Assembly: GCA_030770545.1 (NCBI GenBank)
Contig: CM061096.1
Span: 6,057,501 to 6,121,500, forward strand
Length of the DNA stretch: 64,000 nt
Direction of reading: 5' to 3'
DNA from: Macropodus opercularis
Taxonomy: Eukaryota > Chordata > Actinopteri > Anabantiformes > Osphronemidae
Under the pieces are notes generated by a model. That model worked only from the letters and a program-made list of their open reading frames with translations, was not told the DNA's origin and ran no database searches. The translations under genes were made by a program, and so were the position numbers. This document shows positions 1 to 8,739 of the stretch, one piece after another (positions within the stretch are counted from its first letter, which is position 1; each line of letters starts with the position of its first letter).

Positions 1-1828
1 TCCACTTTCTCTCAGTTCCTCCTCTGTTGCTATCCGTCGTAGCACCTATATGATTCCATTTGCTCCCTCTGCGGCATGTGAGGTTGAGCTGACGAGGAGC
101 AACCCCGGCTCCACTCTCTCATCAGGGTGTGTTATTTTAATAAATCACTTCTGCCATTGCTTGGTACATTAATTCCCAGGGCCCAGAGGGCTGTGATGCC
201 ACTAGCAGCGATCTGCATGAGGCGCTAAATGATGTGGGGGATCCCCCGGTGAGAGAACAGAGGCTCTCTGAATCTTCCCTCCATCTCTGTTGTCGGCTTG
301 GCTGTCACCCTGGGCTGGCCCGGCTCTCAGCAGACATCATAATCAGAAGAGAGCCAAGGCCTCGTCACACTGCACATACCAATGAGACGCACATATAGCC
401 AGGGGCGAAGTCACCTGCAGCCGTAGCTTCATTAAACTCTGTGATACTGTGCGTGGAGGGGCTAAACACTTTTTTTAGAGCCTCGCATCAGTTTACATCT
501 ACCTTCACCCTCGGTTCGCAAAAATGTTCCACCTTAAATGAAATGCCATCGCTACTGAAGTTGGTTTGATGGGAGTGATGCGAATGCATTCCTCCGCTGG
601 GGGGCTTCCGTGCCCCCCCCCGTTTCCTTGCTAATATTTTGACATGTCATGCAGTGACTTGCAGCGTTTTTCCTCCGTCGTTATAAATCACGACTCCTTA
701 CATCGAGGTGAGGTTGCCATTGGTATGCGCAGACGACATCGGCAGATTCACCACCCAGAATACCGCAGGGAGATTATACCCTTCCCGGCTCCGCGCAGCA
801 GGGATTCGGCCACTGTAAATAGAGCGCCTGGGAGTGCGCATTGTGCCCGGAATGACAAAGCATCACGACGACTGCACACGCCATCCGCACGTCAAGCACA
901 AACTCAAGGGCCGCTGTAAATACAGTAATCCCTCATGCTTTTGGTTGTGCCGTTCACCTTTTCCAGTGGGAACTCAGAAATTGCTGTACGTGATATCCAT
1001 CTCACTGACGCTGGCCACCGCTCGGAGCGAAAATCTGTTGGACTTAAAGTCGTGTGAGAAAGGAAATGTCTTTGGCATAGAGTTGTTTTTGTCGTGGTTG
1101 TATTACAGTTTGCAGATTAAACCATGAAAGAAGCAGGAGATCTTCTGAAGGGCTTTTGTAGTATCTGCGTTTAGAAACAGGAAGGCAGTGAGAGAATTTA
1201 AACGAGTCCGGCGATTCGCTGTTGCTATGGTGTGCAATGACACACAGTGGAAACACAGACGCAGCACAGCGCACAATGAAATTCACGATGAGAAGCGCTC
1301 GGTCTTGTTTTAACAACAACAGTCGCAGCTGCCAATTACATTATAAACTAGTACATAATGAAAGTGTAATCCCATACATTTTTAAGAACTTAGAAGAAGT
1401 TTAATTAAAACATTTCACAGTCATTTTCCGGTTACATCATAAAGCTTTTTTTTTTTTTTTTTTGCACATGCTGATTTTCCATTTGTCTTCCTTTTGCATA
1501 CCCTGACCCGTTAAAACTGCGCCTGTGCATTTGACTTAATATGGGCACACAGGGCTGTCTTAATTAATAAGCAGGCATCCACCAAACTAATCTGCCTGTG
1601 TTGTGAAGTCTGTCCTTTCCATTAAGTGGGACTCACATTATCTCCTAATCAAATTAGTCACTTAATTGTGGCCCTCCCTTGATGGATCCCATGAAAAAAG
1701 GAGCGCCGTGTTTGCTGGAGGGGGATGTGTGAAGATGGAACACGGCTGTTTCATTACGATATAAATTTTTTAATAACCAAAGCGTTTGCTGTCATCTCCT
1801 TGCTTTGAACCTTTGCAAAGGGTGAAGT
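1..1828. other. non-coding stretch, no gene seen
   Basis: No gene is recognisable. The open frames here are all under 100 codons and match nothing I know. The first 450 bases mix GC-rich and TTAATT-type words and could be regulatory, but I see no decisive motif. A T-run near 1447-1463 is the only simple repeat of note. The stretch at 1600-1800 is AT-rich with several TTAAT and TAATTA-like words, which is common in fish regulatory introns. Confidence 0.6.
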
Positions 1829-1987
1829 TGAATTTGACATTTTACCCACTCACACAGCTGAGTGTCTAGCTGGTGTGTTGGAGCTAAGTACCTCGCCCAA
1901 GGCCACTACCCAATTGCCCAACAGGGGATTGACCCCTGTCATCCACTGATCACTAGTCTGCTTTCTTAATCACTTCCCCACACTGCC
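1829..1987 (-). repeat. degenerate tRNA-derived fish SINE
   Basis: Read on the minus strand, this begins GGCAGTG and continues like a tRNA 5' half followed by a recognisable pol III B-box (GGGGTCAATCCCC, plus-strand 1922-1936). The A-box is degenerate. Further along, the plus-strand words CCTCGCCCAAGGCCACTA (about 1890-1908) and CACTGATCACTAGTCTGCT are typical of an abundant fish interspersed repeat with the wording 'CTTGCCCAAGG...GGGGATTGAACC...ACTAGTCTGCT...CACACTGCC'. The tail (GTGAGTGGGTAAAATGT on the minus strand) also fits. No target-site duplication is obvious, so the copy is old. The family is recognised from memory of its wording, not from a database match. Confidence 0.65.
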
Positions 1988-3400
1988 TGCCGCACTATCT
2001 GATCTTAGTCAATACATTAGCTGTCTCTGCCCTGATTGAACTGCTATTCCCCGAGTCATTATTAAGAAGGGAAACCTTATGTAACCAAAGATGCCGACGT
2101 GTCCCCTTCGCCCCTGGAAGATAATCTTGTAGGGGGAAGTGAAGGGTACCCCTGCAGTGTTTGAGAGGTCACAAAGTCCAGTGACTCTGGTGGAAAACCC
2201 CAAGCGTCTGATGAATCGTGGCGTGTGTGGTCATTTGTCCCGCTGATGGAGTTTTATCCCCTGCCCTTTCAGAATGGCCAGACAATAAAGGGAGCCACAG
2301 CCAAGTGTGACAGGTTAACCCAACAGTAATAGAATAGTCTTAATAGTCTACTCTGAGCCAAGTTGGAGACAGGGCTGGCCAAATCGCCAGGCTGCCTCTC
2401 TGGCGAGAGTGCAGTTGTGTGCCACAATAGCTCCTACTGTTGTTGTCAGACAGGAGAGCAAGGACAAAGAGGGCAGCTTGATGGCTTAATGGGCGGTTTG
2501 ATGGCTTCATAGGGTGAAATTGAACTTGGTGCGATATAAAATGCATACACAAAAAAGCAATTACGTCTACGACATCAACAGACTGTATCAGGTCTATAGA
2601 ATGCGAGAACCCTTGAGCTTTGGTGGTATTGTTTCGTTGACGCTGGATGCGATGAGCCTGTGGTGATGCCTATACAGACGGAAGAAAATAAACATGATCA
2701 GACCGAGCCGTCACAAGCGATTTCGATGATGTTGTCATGACGTTGACGCGAACGTGGCTGTTTTCCGGCAGATAATCCGCACAAAGAAAATCCTCCAGGC
2801 TACGCGCACCCGCGCAGGAAGCGCTCCTGTCGGTGTTTGTTTCTGTAGCACCTCCGCTCGCAGTTTGTCATGTCTGACTTGGGCTTTAATTAGGCCTGCG
2901 GATTGAAGCGGCGGCAGCAGCAGGGCTGGGAGCCCTCTGTCCGCAGCTCAGACATCCTCTGCGGAGGACTTCTCTGCTCTGTGTGGTTAAGATAATAGAG
3001 GCTCGCTCAGAAGATGTTAATTGAGGAGAGATAAAGTGCACTAGTGGCTGGAGGGATGGAATTTGCAGGGGTGGAAGGGAAGGAGAAGGGGGGGGGCTTA
3101 CCTGATTAGAGGCTGAGGTGTTTGACTTACAGCTTTCTTTTGGTGATATATGTAACGCTAGATTTTGAAAACCGGAGACAATAAATAAAGAGCCACTTAG
3201 CATCAAAACCCAATACCTAGAGGGCTGTTATGAAAGTTTCTCCTGAATTATTTGTGTTGTTCTGTGCTCAGCCATGATGGTCTTTCACAACCCGATAAGG
3301 CCATGAAAGATTAATATAGTTTACCTCGGTATGCTGTAACTGTAGCGCTGTCAGATTGAGCAAGTTGTGAAGTTGGAGGTGTTGAAGGTGTAGCAGTCAC
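1988..3400. other. non-coding stretch, no gene seen
   Basis: No supported gene. A GC-rich patch around 2880-3010 has repeated CAG/GCGG words, and a purine-rich patch runs 3055-3100 (GGGGGGG at about 3091). The two frames that open over 2886-3206 and 3311-3607 on the minus strand are compositionally biased (S/P rich, and a repeat of LPAC from the GCAG tract) and are not convincing as genes. Confidence 0.6.
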
Positions 3401-3432
3401 GCAGGCAGGCAGGCAGGCAGGTAGGCAGGTAG
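3401..3432. repeat. (GCAG)n tetranucleotide repeat
   Basis: About eight units of GCAG/GGCA, with GTAG variants at the 3' end. On the minus strand it translates to an LPAC/PACL period, which creates misleading open frames. Confidence 0.9.
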
Positions 3433-3913
3433 GGAAGGGGCCAGATTCCGCTTGGGCTGAAAGCTGGAAGCAAAGGGGAAATTGGCCTGACGAAGCAGCT
3501 GAAGTGACAGAAGCCGCATTAGCTGTGGCACATGTCCGGAGCGCCTCGAAACTAAACAAGAGGGAAAACAGATTCTCCACCGGCCTAAGAGATGATGGAG
3601 CGAACAAGAAGGAGGAGGCGAGCGCGAGAAAAGGCAGAAAATAGCGCCAGCAGCCTTTATAATTGCCTCAATGCCTCTGGGATTGCCTTCATTCAATTGA
3701 AGCGTTCTCTTTCTCTGTACGTTCGAGGTGGAGCTCGGAGCGCGGAGGGGGCTGGCTGCGTGGTGTGGGCGGTCGGGAGAACCGAGAGAACCCTCCCTTC
3801 TTTTTTTTTTTTTTTTCCCAGTAACATGCGGCGATGAGGGCGATAGCTCCCCTGTAGCGGCTGAATCTCTGGCATCAGTGCGAGCAACACAGAGGGAGAG
3901 AGTGAGCGAGCGC

Positions 3914-3939
<26 letters not shown>
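3914..3939. repeat. (AG)13 microsatellite
   Basis: A perfect AG dinucleotide run inside the leader-like patch. GAGA tracts are common in fish 5' leaders and promoters. It encodes an RERERE period in one frame and should not be taken as protein. Confidence 0.95.
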
Positions 3940-3944
<5 letters not shown>

Positions 3945-4200
3945 ACGGTGCTGTGAAGAGTGAGGTAGTGATAAGGAGGTAGGTGGACCGCAGATCAGAC
4001 CTGTCAGACGTGATTGCGCACCCAAGTGCAACCCCAAGATTGTGTGTATGTGTGTATTGTTAATATTTCCTAAAGACGACCCCCAGCACCCCACACAACA
4101 ACACAAGCACAGAGACACACCGCCACTGCCGTAACGCACACATTCCTCGAGGAATCCTTCATTTCTTTATTTGGGCTCCTGTTGGTGCGTGCGTTGGATG

Positions 4201-4293
4201 CTCTGCTCCCTCCTCCTCCCTCTTCTTCTTCTTCTCCTCCTCCTCCTCCTTGTCCTGCTCTTCTCTCCTCCTCCTCCTCTCCCCTCTCTCTTT
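4201..4293. repeat. long polypyrimidine (CTC/CTT) tract
   Basis: About 90 bases almost purely C and T on the plus strand, mostly CTC and CTT triplets. It precedes the AG acceptor at 4348-4349 and could act as an extended polypyrimidine tract or form a triplex (H-DNA). It produces S/P/L-rich and K/E/R-rich spurious frames on the two strands. Confidence 0.85.
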
Positions 4294-4349
4294 GCCGCTC
4301 TCACAGCCTAGTTTTCCTTTTTTTCCCCTCCTCAATCTTGTGTGTGCAG

Positions 4350-4412
4350 GTTGAATCTGACGGAGGGACCGGTGCCGCGCTCCCATCCCCGCGCTCCTTC
4401 AACAACAGCACT
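4350..4412 (+). other. candidate 63-bp exon (UTR or micro-exon)
   Basis: Bounded by a plausible acceptor (pyrimidine-rich sequence then GTGTGTGCAG|G) and a strong donor (CT|GTGAGTAT). The length is 63 bases, a multiple of three, and two of three frames are open; the first reads VESDGG...SFNNST. No domain is recognisable, and the sequence upstream looks like an untranslated leader, so this may be the end of a 5'UTR exon. The alternative is chance occurrence of splice-like words, since the upstream TG-rich sequence makes CAG acceptors common. Transcript evidence would settle it. Confidence 0.3.
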
Positions 4413-5372
4413 GTGAGTATTCTCATGCTAATTTGGCTTCCGCAGCCTTTCCCAATGTCGGCTTGTGTCTTTCTCTCTCGCTCCCTTTTCTTTATATTCT
4501 TCGCCTCTTTCATGTTTTTTTCTTCCGCCGCGCCAAATGCAGCGCGGGAAGGGAGAAAGAGAAGTGGAGACAAAAAGGCACGAGAGAGGATGCACAGAGA
4601 AGAGAGAGGGAAAGGGGAGAAGAGGGGAGGGAAACAGAGACAAGGCAGGACAGAGATTGCTGCTGTTACTGCTGCTGCGAGCTCCCCGTTCTGCTTTCGT
4701 AGGTGTTTCTCTGGGAGGATGGTGGAATTGCTGAAGGGATGAAGGGGGCGGGTCTTGGTTTTGTGAGTAGATAGTTGTGCGAGAATGATAGGGGATGTTG
4801 TTGACAAGCACAGTGTGGCTCATCAGACAGTCGGGCAGCTGGAACCGAGGGGTTTTTTTTTTTCTTCTTTCTGTTGACTAAACTTCTGATTCATCTGTCA
4901 CTTTCCATATTCACACACACGGAAGGGTCTCGCTCTCTCGTCTTACTAGCATAGGCTTCATGAGAATATTTTGGAAGCATGACTCCCACTGTGTGCCACG
5001 CAGCCTTGTCTCGTCATGACACAGAACTTGTCGTCCCTACAGATGGGAGGTGACTCGCACATGTATGTTTATGATGGTGCGAACCTTCGCCAGTATGCGC
5101 TGAGCATATGCGTGTGCCGTTCATTAGTTTTAATCACTAGTAGCAGCTGAACAAATGAGCTTTTCACTCAACGTTTTGGGCCCATGTGTGTATAAATAAT
5201 TGCAAAAGAATTTGAACTGTATGTCATCAGAGTCAATGACTTTGCATAGTTATTACAAAATAGTGAGTAATTAATAAATATAAATCATATACAGTGTGTG
5301 TTTCTATATATATATATGTACATGTATGTGTGCGTGGAGGTCAGTAGGTCAGTTTCCATTTCCACATGCTGT
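4413..5372. other. non-coding stretch with purine-rich block
   Basis: No gene. A purine-rich block at about 4544-4656 (GGGAGAAAGAGAAG-type) follows the polypyrimidine block within 250 bases, giving a sharp strand-asymmetry switch. A T-run sits at about 4852-4863. The part at 5200-5320 is AT-rich and ends in a short (TA)n run at about 5307-5317. Confidence 0.6.
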
Positions 5373-5386
5373 CCTTTGATCAAAGG
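5373..5386. promoter_or_regulatory. palindromic TCF/LEF-type site
   Basis: The 14-mer CCTTTGATCAAAGG is a perfect palindrome. Each half reads as the TCF/LEF consensus (ATCAAAGG), so the site presents the same Wnt-response motif on both strands. The motif match is direct; any activity is inference. Confidence 0.45.
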
Positions 5387-5431
5387 TCCACATTTAGTCC
5401 GCCCACGACATGTGTCTGAGCCATATGAGGA

Positions 5432-5458
5432 GTGTGTGTGTGTGTGTGTGTGTGTGTG
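5432..5458. repeat. (GT)13 microsatellite
   Basis: A perfect dinucleotide run of 27 bases. On the minus strand it reads as a HTHTHT period and should not be taken as protein. Confidence 0.95.
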
Positions 5459-7214
5459 GGCTGAGATGGATGGGCCCCGTGCCCTCATTGCTAAGCCACG
5501 GCTAATGGGCACACAGGTCAGCAGGGGTGGACACGCATCCGGCTGTGCTGATATGTCACGGAGACCCAGACCTCCGTCAGGCCTTACGCCGAGTGTCACA
5601 AAAAACACAAATCTTTGCAAGGGAAGAAGCATATTGGGCCAACAAAGCGCTCGCGACACACTTTGGCAGATTCATTTGGCAGAGTAAAGGGACTGATCTG
5701 AGCGTGGCAATTAGGCAAATTTCAGAACTAAGCATCTGGCGAGGCGAGAACGCTTCGCCTGGCAGAGGATTACCATTTTAGTTCCATTTTGCTTCGACGC
5801 AGCCCAGAATGTTTTATTTCACAGCACCACGGCCGCTTAGGAGAGGAAAAAAAAAAAAAAAGGCAGCACGTGGGGGAACTTTGTGCCGCATTTATGTTGT
5901 GTATGTTACTTTACACAGCCTGCTAAGCAAGAACACTGCATTGATTAACGATAATTAGGTTTAATACGTGTTCCAGCCAGCCTCCTTTTCCCCCTGCCTT
6001 TATAAAAATGAAATGCCTGGGATGATAGCAGCCTGTCGACGAGCTTGCTTTCTAAAGTAGCCTGATATAAATGACAACCATTCCCCCAATTACGGAAGAT
6101 TAGGTTACCCTCCACCAATCTGAATCCTTAAATCCCTTCTGTTTTTACAGCTCTGTCTGCCGAATGTAATTCAGCCTCAAGACCTGGGCAGAATAGCATT
6201 AAACCGAGGTAGAAACTTTAGCAGTGAAACCCAGACAGTGGAGGTATCCACTTGGGAGGGGAGCTAAAGCACATGATAATTGACACAGCACTGTGTTGCA
6301 CTTGGCTGTAATTAACTGTGTAACAGAGGTTGTCAGTTGGAAAGGGAGTCAGCTTATAGTATCTTAGTGCGTTTAACACACTTGAAAGTGCAACATTTAT
6401 CGTGTCTCTCCAGCTTTCACTCAGGGTGCATTTCAGGTTAGCGCGGGCCTTTCTTCTACTACCGGCCCAGTCTGACATTATACAGTACGCTGCCTCCTTT
6501 ATCCTTCGTATCACAGTTTGAACATATGAAGGAGGAGAAAAAAAAACACAACAACATAGACAAAACACAAAAGGAGCCATTGTTTCTGGGGCGAAAGCAA
6601 AAAAAAAAAAAAAAGGCTTATCTATTTTTAGCGAGCTTTTCCCTCATTGTTGCCTGGGCCGCGATTCATGCTTACGTATAGCGGTTGTGTGCCATAAACT
6701 ATGTTGTGCTTCACAGCCAGGCACTGGCTGGTGACAACTCTCACCCACACATTAGTGATCTATGAGCCGTATACCACAGGCCCCCCGCTGCCGCGAGCAG
6801 CCGCTTCCCAACGCACAGGACCACAACAGTGTCATTCTGCCTGCGTGATAGCACCCATATGTGCCCGACAGCACCTGTATTAGCGTAATATGCCAAGGCT
6901 TTATTTTTCACCACTTATCACAACCCGCTACATGCTGTACTGAAAGAAAGGGAGAGGGGGGGGCTCATAAAGATAAAAATCAAATTTCACCAGAGGGTGT
7001 TTGTGTGACAGTGATATATGCTGTGAGCATCCTGCCACCTCATTGAGATGGGAGTGAGTTCTGGGTGGCTAAATCAATTTGCGCAAAGGCCTTTGGCGCT
7101 AGTATTGGTTTCGTGATATGATCTTTGTTGTCCATTTTTAGAGGTCAGCGCGAGCGCAACGACAAGGGCAGAGGAACCTGACCACTTTCTTTCTTGTTTT
7201 TATAGTGGTAAAGG
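5459..7214. other. non-coding stretch with an open, gene-like block
   Basis: No named gene. The part at 5527-5781 stays open for 84 codons from an ATG and has mixed, non-repetitive composition, but shows no domain, no clear splice pair and no homologue I recognise; it is equally likely to be a conserved non-coding element. A small inverted repeat AGGCGA...TCGCCT lies at 5742-5760. The rest is AT-rich with A-runs at about 5849-5862 and 6600-6614. Confidence 0.5.
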
Positions 7215-7237
7215 ACCCCCACCCCCCCCCACCCCCA
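7215..7237 (-). repeat. C-rich tract, G4-prone on minus strand
   Basis: CCCCC-A-C10-A-CCCCC on the plus strand, so the minus strand has runs of G long enough for a G-quadruplex. No gene context. Confidence 0.7.
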
Positions 7238-8378
7238 GAGGACTGTGGGTAAAGTCAGTCTGTATTAAAAAGGTATAAACATGTTGTTGGTCTCAGCTTA
7301 GACGCTACGGATTCTCCATTTCGAATGTACTTCCATCCATTATCACATGCGTCTTGATAGTGTCCAGGGCCAGAGGTGTTCTCCGTCCATGCATTAATCG
7401 CTGTAATTACTCAGTGAGGGTGACAGTAATTCTAGAGGTGCGTCTGACTGCATAAACCAGTGGGGGTTTATGTAGACGACTGATGGCATGTGGGGGAGGT
7501 AGACCAGTTATATGACCACTGATGCTACAGATCTCCAGCCATAGAGGAAACAGGAATGCGTCAACGAGGCGTCGTTCTGTTCATCAAAAAGAATAGTTTG
7601 TTAATCAATCAGCGCTGTGATCCCCGCTTCCAATGCATGTTAATAAACCGGGTGTCTGGCATTTAAATTGCATGAAAATATATAAATAAAAGTTCCCTTT
7701 TCATCAGATCCACCAAGGGAGACGTCACAGCGCTGGCCACACTCTTTGACTGACTTGTGATCTCTGGGAAGTGCAGTGCAAAAATCACCACAGCAACGAC
7801 TGCTTAGCAACAAAGATGCTGCCATCATTAAAAAAAAAAAAAAAAGACAACAAAAAGAAAACAAACACAAAAATAAGAAGAGAGATTAAGAATTATCACT
7901 TGATTGTGTGCGTCCGAATAGAAATCTTCCACTTCATTCAACGGCTGACTGTCGTGGCTTCGGATGTGAGGCTGTTGAGTCGGAGAGATGCTCGTAAAGA
8001 AAAGGAGGCGAGTGGTCAAATCAAGGCTGTCAAGTCAGGGAAATAAAAGCGGAGGAGGAAGAGCTGAATACGCCGCAGCTCTGAGGCTCCGTATTGTCTG
8101 TACAAGGGCAGCGGAGTGACTCTTTGTGTTGCGCTTCTGGAATGCGTCTTATAACGATGTCAATGTGCCAGTTAATCAGAACGCCACTGTCGGCCGTAAT
8201 AACCGAGCGGGGTTCAATAGGTGAATGTGCGGCACTTCCTTTCTTATCTCGCAGTGACTTTCACTTCTTGTAGCGCCTGCAGCAAGCAATCACGATTTTT
8301 TTTTTTAATTAAGGAGAGTTTTTAACAACATGGAGGCATAAGAGAGCACATTCACATGTTTGGGGGAAAGGGTTCCTG
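7238..8378. other. non-coding stretch with a small hairpin
   Basis: No gene. An imperfect hairpin spans 7441-7478: CATAAACC (7451-7458) pairs with GGTTTATG (7465-7472) across a six-base loop, and CGTCT/AGACG pair further out with a bulge. An A-run lies at about 7830-7844. The overlapping short frames here come from A-rich and T-rich runs. Confidence 0.55.
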
Positions 8379-8430
8379 CGCACACACACACACACACGCA
8401 TATGCATATGCATAGAGGTGTGTGTGTGCG
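8379..8430. repeat. perfect 12-bp inverted repeat flanking a palindrome
   Basis: CGCACACACACA (8379-8390) and TGTGTGTGTGCG (8419-8430) are exact reverse complements. Between them lies GCATATGCATATGC, itself a perfect palindrome. The left arm is part of a (CA)8 run ending at 8397. The whole can form a cruciform or RNA hairpin. It most likely arose by microsatellite growth rather than as a functional RNA. Confidence 0.8.
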
Positions 8431-8704
8431 TCTTTCTTCAGCTTTTTGCTTTCTCATTAATCGTAACCGAGCTATGTCTGATACGGCGAAACCAGGAAAC
8501 CAGGCTGGAACGACACAGTGGAATATTTGAACATCTCGGTGCTGATGTGTGCGAAGCAGAGCGTGTGTCTGCAGGGGAGGCTTTGAAATTTCATCCACTC
8601 CATCCCTTTTAACTTGGCGGAGGGGACGTGTGTGTCTCGCTCCAGTTAGCCAATGGCTGTTAGGGAGCTCCTGAACACCCCAACACCAGCGCCATCCCTT
8701 CAAC

Positions 8705-8708
<4 letters not shown>

Positions 8709-8737
<29 letters not shown>
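8709..8737. repeat. (CA)14 microsatellite
   Basis: A perfect CA run of 29 bases, followed by CGCGTGCAG. It lies opposite in phase to the nearby inverted repeat at 8.4 kb. Confidence 0.95.

Positions 8738-8739
<2 letters not shown>

Larger units (their letters stand above)
3560..4412 (+). promoter_or_regulatory. promoter / 5'UTR-like patch
   Basis: This patch has the look of a vertebrate promoter and leader rather than of coding sequence. In order: a GA-rich, CpG-bearing start (3590-3645), a TATA-like TTTATAAT at about 3656-3663, CpG-containing sequence (3725-3785), a T-run, a GAGA tract (3914-3939), a possible donor GAG|GTAGGT at 3979, a CT-rich stretch (4201-4293), and a segment that ends at a strong donor, CT|GTGAGT, at 4413. 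Two readings are possible: one long first exon ending at 4412, or a first exon ending at 3978 spliced to an exon starting at 4350. Neither reading has a convincing coding frame, so a non-coding leader exon is most likely. A transcription start is inferred only. Confidence 0.35.

Noticed and set aside
4182..4742. The longest open frame in the window (186 codons, plus strand) and overlapping minus-strand frames
   Set aside because: It starts in a CT-rich tract and ends in a GA-rich tract. Composition is S/P/L/R/E-biased, the frame crosses a strong splice donor, and no domain is present.
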